From Haematospirillum sp. H1815 (GTDB lineage Bacteria; Pseudomonadota; Alphaproteobacteria; Rhodospirillales; Rhodospirillaceae): a stretch of 64,000 bases of DNA. Below, in pieces: positions 19,049 to 26,976 of this stretch (its first letter is position 1; each line of letters begins with the position of its first letter). The notes under the pieces are model-generated. The model had not been told where the DNA came from. It saw nothing but the letters and a program-made list of their open reading frames with translations, and made no database searches. The position numbers and the translations under genes are program-made. The stretch spans positions 62,001 through 126,000 of the forward strand of contig NZ_JAAVTA010000003.1 in assembly GCF_012102705.1 (NCBI RefSeq), written 5' to 3'.

Positions 19049-19987
19049 TCATTCTCCCGGTCCGGTATCAAAAGCCCGGGCACAATATTCGATAAAATCA
19101 GGCCCCTTAAGACCGGGCATAAAAGCACGCACCAAATTCCAGAACCATGGAGAGAACAGGATCTTTTGATCCCGGTGGCGCCTCTGGTACTTCCAGGCTC
19201 GACCAGCGGCCCGGCGGCACGCCTCCCGAACCAGGGAAACAGGAATATCCGGATTATCACGCAAGAAGAAAGCAACAGCGCGGGTTACCCTCTGCAGCTG
19301 ACGCCCGGGATCACCGGTCCGCCCTGACAAACGGCCGGGCACATCCACAGGTATCCAGGCCACAGGAACATCAAGGTGCAGAAATGGTGCCAGACGGGCC
19401 AAACGCAAGGTCAGGGAATATTCCTGTGAATGGACAACGCGCTCATCACAACCACCAGAACGGCGAACAGCATCTGTACGCACCAGGAACTGGGTCGGAT
19501 TGAAAAGGGAATTACGCAAAGCCAACGGCAACGGGTCATTCACAACGGTCACGCCATCAGGGACCAAAGTCAGCCCCAGATCCACCGCCTGACCAGGGTT
19601 ATAAAGAATCCGTTCTCCCCATACCAAGCAAGCCGACGTATTACGCAAGGCATCCAACAGGACACGCGTCGCATCGTGTGCCAACAGGTCATCCGCGTCA
19701 CAGAATTTGATAAAGGGCATACTTGCCAAGGCGATACCGCGATTTGTTGCCGCAGCCGAACCGGCGTTGGCCTGACGGAGCAGCTTCACCGCAGGCCACG
19801 AGGCCGTAACAGCTTCCACAATCTCCATGGAACCATCGGTAGAGCCATCATCGACAAAAATATATTCGCGCGCAAAAGAGCCACGCTGAGCGGCCAAGGC
19901 AGCCAATACGGCTGGCAGCCAGTCCCTCTTGTTATACACGGGCACAATAAAGGAAACACCTTCGTCCCGGGTTTGCCCCACTGTCAT
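19049..19987 (-). CDS. Family 2 glycosyltransferase
   Basis: GT-A fold enzyme of 312 residues. VSFIVPVYNKRDW opens the nucleotide-binding domain, EYIFVDDGSTDGS (41-53) contains the first acidic pair, and FCDADDLL holds the metal-binding D97-x-D99. The remaining C-terminal part (from about 190) is basic and amphipathic, suggesting membrane association. There is no signal peptide. It is first in a two-gene operon with asnB. The donor and acceptor sugars cannot be read from the sequence. A 104-base gap separates it from the SulP gene upstream, in which I see nothing else. Confidence 0.85.
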   Translation of the reverse strand: MTVGQTRDEGVSFIVPVYNKRDWLPAVLAALAAQRGSFAREYIFVDDGSTDGSMEIVEAVTASWPAVKLLRQANAGSAAATNRGIALASMPFIKFCDADDLLAHDATRVLLDALRNTSACLVWGERILYNPGQAVDLGLTLVPDGVTVVNDPLPLALRNSLFNPTQFLVRTDAVRRSGGCDERVVHSQEYSLTLRLARLAPFLHLDVPVAWIPVDVPGRLSGRTGDPGRQLQRVTRAVAFFLRDNPDIPVSLVREACRRAAGRAWKYQRRHRDQKILFSPWFWNLVRAFMPGLKGPDFIEYCARAFDTGPGE

Positions 19988-20091
19988 AGATCGTCCATCA
20001 TTCCCGCTCCAGAGCGGGGCACCATACTACAGGCCGGAGCAAGCCGGAAAGTGAAGTTTACCCGACAATCCAGGCTGGAGCCGGCGAGACA

Positions 20092-21762
20092 TTATGGCCC
20101 GGCATCTCCGCGTTCAGACCGGGGAAGAATGGCTTCTACTTTCCTGTCTACACCCAGATCCTTCAGAACACGTAGCGGGTAGGAACGAACGCCGGCCAGA
20201 CGAACAGCTATACCCTTGCGCAGACAGTGGTCGATAAAGCCATCCAAGGCATGGGCTGCCGTTGCATCAATAACGGGGACAGCCTCCATATCCAGGATCA
20301 GAGTATCCGGAACTTGGCCAATATTCTCCAGAATATCCGCCAGTTTTCCGGCGATCCCGAAGAAGAACGGCCCGTTGATGCGATATATCACGGTACGGCG
20401 TGATCCACCGCTCTCAGGACTGTAGACACTGCGCACCCGCGCAAAATCATCGGTATCTTCATCAACCAGGTGCAGACCCTGCTCTTCCTCCATGACCTGG
20501 GTAATACGGTGCACAAATAGCAAGGCTGCCAGAACAACACCAACCTGGATAGCCAAGGTCAGGTCGACCAGAACGGTCAGCACAAATGTCAGCAGCAGGA
20601 CCAGAATATCGCCCGGAGGTGCCTTCAACAGACGGCGGAAGCGGTCAATCTCGCTCATGCCCCAGGCAACCATAACCAGAACAGCCGCCAGCGACGGCAT
20701 CGGCAAGTACCGGGCCAGCGGTGCTGCAACCATCATCAGGACAAGCAGAACCACTGCATGCACCATGCCGGAAACCGGAGACAGACCTCCGGCCCGTACA
20801 TTGGTTGCCGTGCGGGCAATAGCACCTGTTGCCGGCATTCCGCCGAACAAAGCCGATCCGATGTTGGCAATCCCCTGCCCCAGAAGCTCGCAGTTTGAAC
20901 GGTGCTTCCGCCCGGTCATGCCATCGGCGACGACAGCAGACAAAAGAGACTCGATACCGGCCAGAAGGGCAATCGTGAAGGCAGAGGGGGCCAGTGTCAC
21001 CAGTCGCTGCACGCTGATATCGGGCCATGTCGGAACTGGAAGAGTCCGCGGGATATCCCCGAACCGGCTGCCGATTGTTTCAACATTCATTCCGCCCAGC
21101 GCCGCTACCAAAGCACCGATACTGATGCCAATCAGGAAAACAGGCGCCCGCGGAGCCACATGCCGTACCACCAGGATAACAACAAGGGTCATACCACCGA
21201 CAATCAACGCTTCCGGTTTAGTATGACGGATCTGATCCAGAATGGCAGCCCATTTGCCGATAAAGTCCGGTGGAGGGTTCTCCAATCCCAGGCCAAGCAA
21301 CTCGGGAACCTGACTGGTCAGGATGATCAAGGCAATACCCGATGTAAAACCGGTAACCACGGGGTAGGGAATGTACTTGATATAGGTACCAAAGCGCGCC
21401 ACGGCAAACGCGATCAGGATAAACCCCGCCATCAATGTTGAAAGCACCAGCCCGTCATAACCATGATCATGGATCACCTGAAAAACGATGACAACAAAGG
21501 CACCTGTTGGCCCACCGATCTGGAAACGCGAACCCGAGAAGGCCGAAATCAGGAAACCGGCAACAATCGCCGTTGCCAACCCACGATCCGGCGTTGTTCC
21601 GGATGCAATGGCCAAAGCCATGGATAATGGCAGGGCAACAATGGCAACGGTCACTCCAGCCATGATATCAGCCCGCAGCATGGAAAAGGTGTATCCATCG
21701 CGCAGGACTGTGACCAGTTTTGGCATCAACAGACCGCTTCTGTCGTGATGTGACGTGCCCAT
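20092..21762 (-). CDS. SulP-family anion transporter with STAS domain
   Basis: Inner-membrane permease of 556 residues. The membrane part spans about 15-400, beginning LRADIMAGVTVAIVALPLSM and including the family's GGPTGAFVVIVFQV. The C-terminal cytoplasmic STAS domain (about 430-545) includes INGPFFFGIAGKLADIL and ILDMEAVPVIDATAAHAL. SulP proteins carry sulfate, bicarbonate, dicarboxylates or chloride; no residue here fixes the choice. Starts at 21798, 21762 and 21726 are all ATG; 21762 was taken because GGGATG precedes it, with low certainty. It is divergent from the glutathione transferase gene across 212 bases that must hold both promoters. Confidence 0.9.
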   Translation of the reverse strand: MGTSHHDRSGLLMPKLVTVLRDGYTFSMLRADIMAGVTVAIVALPLSMALAIASGTTPDRGLATAIVAGFLISAFSGSRFQIGGPTGAFVVIVFQVIHDHGYDGLVLSTLMAGFILIAFAVARFGTYIKYIPYPVVTGFTSGIALIILTSQVPELLGLGLENPPPDFIGKWAAILDQIRHTKPEALIVGGMTLVVILVVRHVAPRAPVFLIGISIGALVAALGGMNVETIGSRFGDIPRTLPVPTWPDISVQRLVTLAPSAFTIALLAGIESLLSAVVADGMTGRKHRSNCELLGQGIANIGSALFGGMPATGAIARTATNVRAGGLSPVSGMVHAVVLLVLMMVAAPLARYLPMPSLAAVLVMVAWGMSEIDRFRRLLKAPPGDILVLLLTFVLTVLVDLTLAIQVGVVLAALLFVHRITQVMEEEQGLHLVDEDTDDFARVRSVYSPESGGSRRTVIYRINGPFFFGIAGKLADILENIGQVPDTLILDMEAVPVIDATAAHALDGFIDHCLRKGIAVRLAGVRSYPLRVLKDLGVDRKVEAILPRSERGDAGP

Positions 21763-21974
21763 GCTTTCATCCCGATACCATAAGCCTGAACGGATCATGA
21801 CCCGCCAAGCATAGGATGGAAGAGAACAGACGTATGCCCGGATACATCGCTCATCGCTGTCTGGACAGAAAGACGGTGCAAAGCTTTGCGCAAATCAGTA
21901 CCTGTAGCCACGTGTCCAAAGGTATATGATAAGGACAAAGGGGCGACAGGCCCACTCTGAAACGGTTGGTAAAT

Positions 21975-22667
21975 ATGGTTCCGGGAACACGGTCGGGTAC
22001 AAGAACCCTTTTTCATCACTGGATCTCTCCATCAGCACGCAAGGTGCGCCTTGCCCTGCACGAAAAACGTATTGATGTGCAGGAGCATGTTCAGGCTGAC
22101 TGGGAACGTGATGAAGCGTTCCTTGCCCTTAACCCGGCCGGAGAGGTTCCAGTCCTGCTGGAACCGAACGGAGTCGCCATATCCGACGGGCAGACCATCT
22201 GTGAGTATCTTGAGGAGATCTGCCCCGACACGCCTCTTTTGCCTGGCAACATCTTCCACCGGGCCGAGGCAAGGCGGCTGACAGCATGGTTTGATCATAA
22301 ATTCCGGCTGGAAGTCACCATCCCCCTGGTATCAGAGAAACTGATGCGTCGCCTGCTGGGAAGGGGATCTCCGGACTCCCGCAATATCAGGGCTGGTCGC
22401 ACCAATATTCACATGCATCTGGCTTATATTACCTGGCTGACTGAACGGCGCAAATGGCTGGCAGGGGACAACATGACCTTGGCCGACCTGACCGCAGCGG
22501 CACACCTGTCCCTTGTTGACTATACCGGCGACGTTCCATGGGATGAACACCCCTTTGCCCGCAACTGGTATGCGCGGATCAAAAGCCGCCCCTGTTTCCG
22601 TACGCTTCTGGCTGATGTTGTACCGGGGGTTCCCCCTGCCCGTCACTATGCCGACCTGGATTTCTAG
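21975..22667 (+). CDS. Glutathione S-transferase family protein
   Basis: The 230-residue protein has a thioredoxin-fold N-terminal domain starting LFHHWISPSARKVRLALHE. NPAGEVPVLLEPNG and SDGQTICEYLEE form the glutathione-binding site, and the all-helical C-terminal domain contains NMTLADLTAAAHLSLVDY. The serine in the ISPSARK segment could be the catalytic residue. The ATG at 21975 lacks a clear ribosome site; an in-frame TTG at 21966 is the alternative. The substrate is unknown. There is no operon partner. Confidence 0.88.
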   Translation: MVPGTRSGTRTLFHHWISPSARKVRLALHEKRIDVQEHVQADWERDEAFLALNPAGEVPVLLEPNGVAISDGQTICEYLEEICPDTPLLPGNIFHRAEARRLTAWFDHKFRLEVTIPLVSEKLMRRLLGRGSPDSRNIRAGRTNIHMHLAYITWLTERRKWLAGDNMTLADLTAAAHLSLVDYTGDVPWDEHPFARNWYARIKSRPCFRTLLADVVPGVPPARHYADLDF

Positions 22668-22885
22668 GAATCCACCTTGCTTATGAAAGATGGCATGATC
22701 CTGAATGGACAGGACGGCTCCCTGAACGGGAACGATCCCGGTTTGTTTCACTGGCACATTAATTTCGTATATATACAATATTTCCAGCGGTGGACATTCC
22801 GCGCATTGTCATTGAAACACATACAATAAAGTCTAGTCTTTCCAGCATTGCGAGGCTCCCTTTACTTTTTGTGGAGATTCTCATT

Positions 22886-23743
22886 ATGTTGGATGAAAAT
22901 ATGCTCTCTGCCATAGGGAAGTTCGGCGTTGCCGACTATTCCCATGAGACGTCTTCCATGACGATCATGCCACTGGATACAGGCAAGCTTGCGGTCAGTG
23001 TTGACGGTGTCTTCAAGCAAGGCATCTTCGCTGCAACCGGCGTCATCATAGGTGGCTCAGGCAATGACCTGATATCCTCAACCCGTTGCGGCGTCAGTCT
23101 GTTCGGGGGGGAAGGAGACGATGTACTTGAGGCAACAGGCAATAAAAGCCTTCTTTCCGGTGGCCCCGGGCGCGATATCCTGATTGCAGATGCCCAAGGT
23201 ACAGTTATGGTTGGTGATGCGCCCGCTGTAGACTATAGCCCATCCGGTAAGATCAATTTTTATCCTGATGTTTTTGTCGTTGCCGGAACGTATACATCAC
23301 CACCATGGGACCCTGTATTGATTGCCGATTTCGACTCATGGGGTGGGGACAGGATAGATTTATCGGCTATTGACGGAAACGAAGGCGAAGCGGGGCATCA
23401 GGAGCTTGTCTTCAGCCAAACGGGACCTCAGGCTCATTCTGTGTGGTATGAAGCTTTTGGTTATGGTGCAGCTTCCAGCAGGGGATTCCTGAAAGGGGAT
23501 ACCAATGGAAACCAAGAGGAAGACTTTCTTATCGAGGTCAGACACAGCAGTGCCGATATTTTTGGTGATGCCATTTCCAGCGCACGCACACTTGGGCTTG
23601 GCCTCATGGCAAACAGCAGCGCCAATGACCAGATGCCGATGTCTGAAGATGGCATTCCCTATCTTCCACCCCATGAAGAAGTATCCATAAAGCTCCCGAC
23701 CCTGGCGGGAACATTGACGGTATACTCTTCAGACATGCTGTAA
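22886..23743 (+). CDS. Small RTX-type calcium-binding protein, probably secreted
   Basis: The 285-residue protein has no N-terminal signal peptide. Three glycine/aspartate repeats of RTX form occur at about 65-112 (GGSGNDLI, GGEGDDVLEA, GGPGRDILIAD). A later region with FDSWGGDRIDLSAIDGNEGE and FLIEVRHSSADIFGDAI resembles the C-terminal part of type I secretion substrates. It is acidic and low in cysteine, as is common for proteins exported by an HlyB/HlyD/TolC system, but no such system is in the window. TGGAG precedes the ATG by 9 bases. The gene and its 218-base upstream gap are more AT-rich than their neighbours, hinting at acquisition. No enzymatic domain is visible. Confidence 0.75.
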   Translation: MLDENMLSAIGKFGVADYSHETSSMTIMPLDTGKLAVSVDGVFKQGIFAATGVIIGGSGNDLISSTRCGVSLFGGEGDDVLEATGNKSLLSGGPGRDILIADAQGTVMVGDAPAVDYSPSGKINFYPDVFVVAGTYTSPPWDPVLIADFDSWGGDRIDLSAIDGNEGEAGHQELVFSQTGPQAHSVWYEAFGYGAASSRGFLKGDTNGNQEEDFLIEVRHSSADIFGDAISSARTLGLGLMANSSANDQMPMSEDGIPYLPPHEEVSIKLPTLAGTLTVYSSDML

Positions 23744-23776
23744 CGAGCATCACTGTCACCGGTCATTTCTTCCTAT

Positions 23777-23815
23777 GCATCATCCGGGCCATCACGCTGC
23801 TGGTCCGGATGATGC
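23777..23815 (+). terminator. Hairpin terminator candidate after the RTX gene
   Basis: GCATCATCCGGGCCA (23777-23791) pairs with TGGTCCGGATGATGC (23801-23815) with one G-U pair and a 9-base loop. It lies 33 bases after the stop. No T-run follows. It separates the RTX gene from the endolysin gene. Confidence 0.6.
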
Positions 23816-23956
23816 CATCTGGACAGTGCACTCTAGAAAATATCGCCCTATTTGGTAACTTCATGGGCGACATTTTGATGTCATAACTGCTCATGACAAA
23901 GTACCCTGATGATGGAAAATTTCATCTGTAACAAGAACATCACGAGGGTCAGAGCC

Positions 23957-24541
23957 ATGGCAATATCCCTGCGTTCCATTCTCGATACCATCCTGAAAGA
24001 AGAGGGTGGGTTCACGGACAATCCTGCGGATCGTGCCCACTATGGCAAAGCAAACCCGGCCCAAGGTCGTCGGTGGGATTGCTATTGCACCAATCGTGGC
24101 ATTACGCAGGCCACCCTCTCGGATTATTACAACAGACAAGCCTCCATAGAAGATGTGAAGAACCTGTCGGAGGATGAAGCCCGCACCATTTATCAAAAAC
24201 GTTATGTCGAAGATCCTGGCTTTGACACCATGCCTGACCTGATTCTTCCCGCGTTGGTGGATGCCGGTATCAATTCCGGGCCACGTCGTTCCATTACCTG
24301 GTTGCAAGATGTTTTGAACCAGAATGGATACGGCCCTCTAGCTGCCGATGGGATTCTAGGCCCGGCAACGCGCACTGCTGCCGAGAAAGCCGCTTCAGAG
24401 ATGGGAGCTCGTCTAGCCTCGGCCCTGATCGAACGGCGCCGGACATTTCTTGAACATCTGATTGCCACAAATCCAAGCCAAAAACGATTTGAACGTGGCT
24501 GGATGGCCCGCCTGGATCGCCTGGAGACGGAGACAGCCTGA
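23957..24541 (+). CDS. Glycoside hydrolase family 108 endolysin (N-acetylmuramidase)
   Basis: Predicted peptidoglycan-cleaving lysozyme of phage or gene-transfer-agent type. The 194-residue protein has the family signature ILKEEGGFTDNPAD with the likely catalytic E16, then the NRGITQATL segment. LPALVDAGINSGPRRSITWLQ lines up with the GH108 core, and VLNQNGYGPLAADGILGPAT is a C-terminal peptidoglycan-binding (PG_binding_3) region. The ATG at 23957 follows GAGGGTC at 8 bases; the frame is open a little further upstream to 23909. It overlaps the holin gene by one base (TGATG), as in lysis cassettes. There is no signal peptide, so release would depend on the holin. Confidence 0.9.
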   Translation: MAISLRSILDTILKEEGGFTDNPADRAHYGKANPAQGRRWDCYCTNRGITQATLSDYYNRQASIEDVKNLSEDEARTIYQKRYVEDPGFDTMPDLILPALVDAGINSGPRRSITWLQDVLNQNGYGPLAADGILGPATRTAAEKAASEMGARLASALIERRRTFLEHLIATNPSQKRFERGWMARLDRLETETA

Positions 24542-24990
24542 TGGAAAAAACCAGATCTTCTATGACTGTATCAGGGCTTGTCAAGCATCTGGCACAGATG
24601 ACAAAACAGACGCCATCCTCGCGGCAGCATCACACAATACATACCCACCACCAGATCTCGACCTGGGACCGCGGCATTGACAGCCTGAACCGCCTGCCAC
24701 GCCCGCTGATGGCCTTGGGAGTGATTGCCCTGATGGCATGGCCAGCCATTAATCCCCGCACCTTTGCCGAAGCCATGCAGAGCTATACCATGATGCCAGA
24801 TTGGCTGGTACAGCTTGTGATGGCTGTTGTATTAGCCTATTTCGTCAGCCGGACTGTGGAAAAGATACGGGAAAAATCACCAACGTCTGATACCTCTTCC
24901 CCACGCGTCGCGGCCAGCACAGAAGATACCGAACAGCCCCCTGTCGTTAATCGCGGTGCAACACGCAAGATTCCTGAGTCGCAGACCTGA
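24541..24990 (+). CDS. Holin of the GTA-release (3TM) family
   Basis: The 149-residue protein is coupled to the endolysin stop by TGATG. The core, from DRGIDSLNRLPRPLMALG to PAINPRTFAEAMQSYTMMPD and YFVSRTVEKIR, has the pattern of the holins used to release gene transfer agents. There are two strong hydrophobic segments at about 57-73 and 86-104. The N-terminal 45 residues are polar and His/Thr-rich, and the tail is charged and low-complexity. With the endolysin it forms a two-gene lysis cassette with no phage structural gene nearby. Confidence 0.8.
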   Translation: MEKTRSSMTVSGLVKHLAQMTKQTPSSRQHHTIHTHHQISTWDRGIDSLNRLPRPLMALGVIALMAWPAINPRTFAEAMQSYTMMPDWLVQLVMAVVLAYFVSRTVEKIREKSPTSDTSSPRVAASTEDTEQPPVVNRGATRKIPESQT

Positions 24991-25024
24991 GAAGGGACAT
25001 TCCAGAGACCTGCCCCAGATGCAG

Positions 25025-25073
25025 AAGTGGGCCGTGAAAGACCGGATAGATCCAGCATTCTCACGGCCCACTT
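25025..25073 (+). terminator. Hairpin terminator after the lysis cassette
   Basis: AAGTGGGCCGTGA (25025-25037) and TCACGGCCCACTT (25061-25073) are perfect 13-bp complements around a 23-base loop, which itself contains a small GGAT/ATCC hairpin. It lies 35 bases after the holin stop. The absence of a T-run leaves open a role other than termination. Confidence 0.6.
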
Positions 25074-25374
25074 GCTGTAGCGCAACTACGTTTTGGCATC
25101 TGGAAATGTGACACAGGCACCTGTTTGGCTCAAGGTATACAGCGCAAACAGTCACGAACGAGAAACACGCCACACACGGAATGAAACACCATCAGCATAC
25201 CGGCTCTTCTCTTGCGGAATGGATGTTCAAGACCAGGGCGTGGTCGATACTATCCGGAAAGGTTGTACTCCTGGGTGATTTACATTGTGAATTCATCGCG
25301 CTAAGATCTTAACATAGCCCCCTGTCCTGCTGTATCCTCACGGCTATTCACGTGCAACCCGGAACAAGGTAACT
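25074..25374. other. Non-coding gap before the methyltransferase gene
   Basis: About 300 bases without a credible gene. The stretch from about 25270 is AT-rich and probably carries the promoter of the methyltransferase gene; I cannot assign clear -35 and -10 boxes. Confidence 0.5.
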
Positions 25375-26922
25375 ATGGGCTTTCTCTCGGAAAACAGTGC
25401 ACAGACATCTTATGATGTCGTGCCATACGACAGCTATCCATTTGCGCAAACACACCCTGCGCATCTGATGACCCTTGGACGCCTGTTCGGGATGCAGGCT
25501 CCTGATGTTGCAACAGCCCGTATTCTGGAGCTGGGCTGCGCAAGCGGGTGGAATATCATTCCAATTGCAACCGACCATCCACACGCCACTGTCGTCGGTG
25601 TGGACCTGTCTTCTGTACAGATCGAGGAAGGCCGCCGTCACATTCAATCCCTGGGCCTGGACAATATCCGCCTGGACTGTGCATCGATTACAGACATCGA
25701 TGAGACATGGGGCACCTTTGACTACATCATCTGCCACGGCGTGCTGTCGTGGGTTCCTGAAGCGGTGCGGGACCATATATTCAAGGTCATGAAGCGCAAT
25801 CTGGCTGCCAACGGGATTGCCTATGTCAGCTACAACACCCTCCCCGGCTGGAACCAGGTCCGCAGTGTCCGTGACATGATGCGCTATCACGCCGACAATT
25901 TCAGCGACCCGACCGAGAAAGCGTCGCAGGCCCTTTCAGTCCTCAAGTTTGCGGCGGACAACACCAACCCCGGCCGCAAGGGATACCTGGAGATCCTGAA
26001 GGAAGAGATGGCCCTTCTGGAGGGACACTCAAAGAGCTATATCCTGCACGAGCACCTGGAGGCCGAGAACCACCAGTACTACTTCCACCAGTTTGCAGGG
26101 CAGGCAAAAGACAACGGCTTGGCCTACCTAGGCGATGCCATGCTGCCCAGCATGTACGTCGGCAACCTGGCACCCGATGCGTCCAAGGTGCTGGGGGAGA
26201 TTGAGGACATTGTCCGGCTTGAACAATACATGGACTTTGTGACCAACCGCCGTTTCCGCTCCACCCTCCTGTGTCATGACACCGTTGCCCTGGACCGTAC
26301 CATCAATCCCGAGAAGCTTGCGAAATACGCCTTTGTCAGTCACCTGGTCCCGCAGGAGACAGATGGAGAAGAGGCCAGCTCCCCCGTTACCTTCGTCGGG
26401 CCCCAGACAGCAACAGCCCATAGTGCGCTTGATATTGCCGTATTCCAGGTTCTGTACGCAGAGCGGGGAAAGCCTGTTTCCCTGCCGGACCTGACACAGA
26501 AAGTTGCCGATCACCTTGGGTCCACGGACCATGCCGCCATCCGCCAGGCTTTTCTGAATAATCTGTGCGCCCTGGTCCTTGGCGGGTCTCTTTCCCTGTA
26601 TGCCGAGCCAGGGAAACAGACGAGTACGATCAGCGACAAACCAATGGTGTCGAAGGTGTGCCGTTATCGGGCCACGTTCAGCAACCGCGTGATCAATGGC
26701 TACCATGGTTTGGTCACCCTGTCAGAGGTTGACCGCATTCTGGTGCGATACCTTGACGGAACACAGGATATCGACAGCATCTGCAAACGCATGCTCGAGC
26801 ATGTAGAGAAAGAAGAAATCAACGTCACGCCAGCCGATGGCATGACGGCAATACAGACGGTGGAGGGCTATGTCCGGCACCAGTTCTCTGTGTTCCGTGA
26901 TCTTGGGCTTCTGTTCGGCTGA
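25375..26922 (+). CDS. SAM-dependent methyltransferase with regulatory domain (PKMT-like)
   Basis: The 515-residue protein has a class I Rossmann methyltransferase domain with motif I LELGCASGWN (51-60), the acidic D77 in VVGVDLSS, and ICHGVLSWVP. The middle region has DMMRYHADNFSDPTEKASQA and HEHLEAENHQYYFHQFAGQA, typical of the methyltransferase regulatory domain. A C-terminal region after about residue 350 resembles the winged-helix part of rickettsial protein lysine methyltransferases, which have similar length and order. Those enzymes methylate outer-membrane proteins; whether this one does is inference. AAGG precedes the ATG. It is convergent with acs. Confidence 0.85.
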   Translation: MGFLSENSAQTSYDVVPYDSYPFAQTHPAHLMTLGRLFGMQAPDVATARILELGCASGWNIIPIATDHPHATVVGVDLSSVQIEEGRRHIQSLGLDNIRLDCASITDIDETWGTFDYIICHGVLSWVPEAVRDHIFKVMKRNLAANGIAYVSYNTLPGWNQVRSVRDMMRYHADNFSDPTEKASQALSVLKFAADNTNPGRKGYLEILKEEMALLEGHSKSYILHEHLEAENHQYYFHQFAGQAKDNGLAYLGDAMLPSMYVGNLAPDASKVLGEIEDIVRLEQYMDFVTNRRFRSTLLCHDTVALDRTINPEKLAKYAFVSHLVPQETDGEEASSPVTFVGPQTATAHSALDIAVFQVLYAERGKPVSLPDLTQKVADHLGSTDHAAIRQAFLNNLCALVLGGSLSLYAEPGKQTSTISDKPMVSKVCRYRATFSNRVINGYHGLVTLSEVDRILVRYLDGTQDIDSICKRMLEHVEKEEINVTPADGMTAIQTVEGYVRHQFSVFRDLGLLFG

Positions 26923-26931
26923 CGACCAGAA

Positions 26932-26960
26932 AAGGGGGCGTGGCACAGCTGCGTCCCCTT
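26932..26960 (-). terminator. Terminator of acs, possibly shared by both convergent genes
   Basis: AAGGGGGCG (26932-26940) pairs with CGTCCCCTT (26952-26960) with one G-U pair and an 11-base loop. On the minus strand it is followed by TTCTGG after a run including four T. It sits in the 54-base gap between the methyltransferase and acs stops. Confidence 0.7.
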
Positions 26961-26976
26961 CCCGGATCACCAAGCC

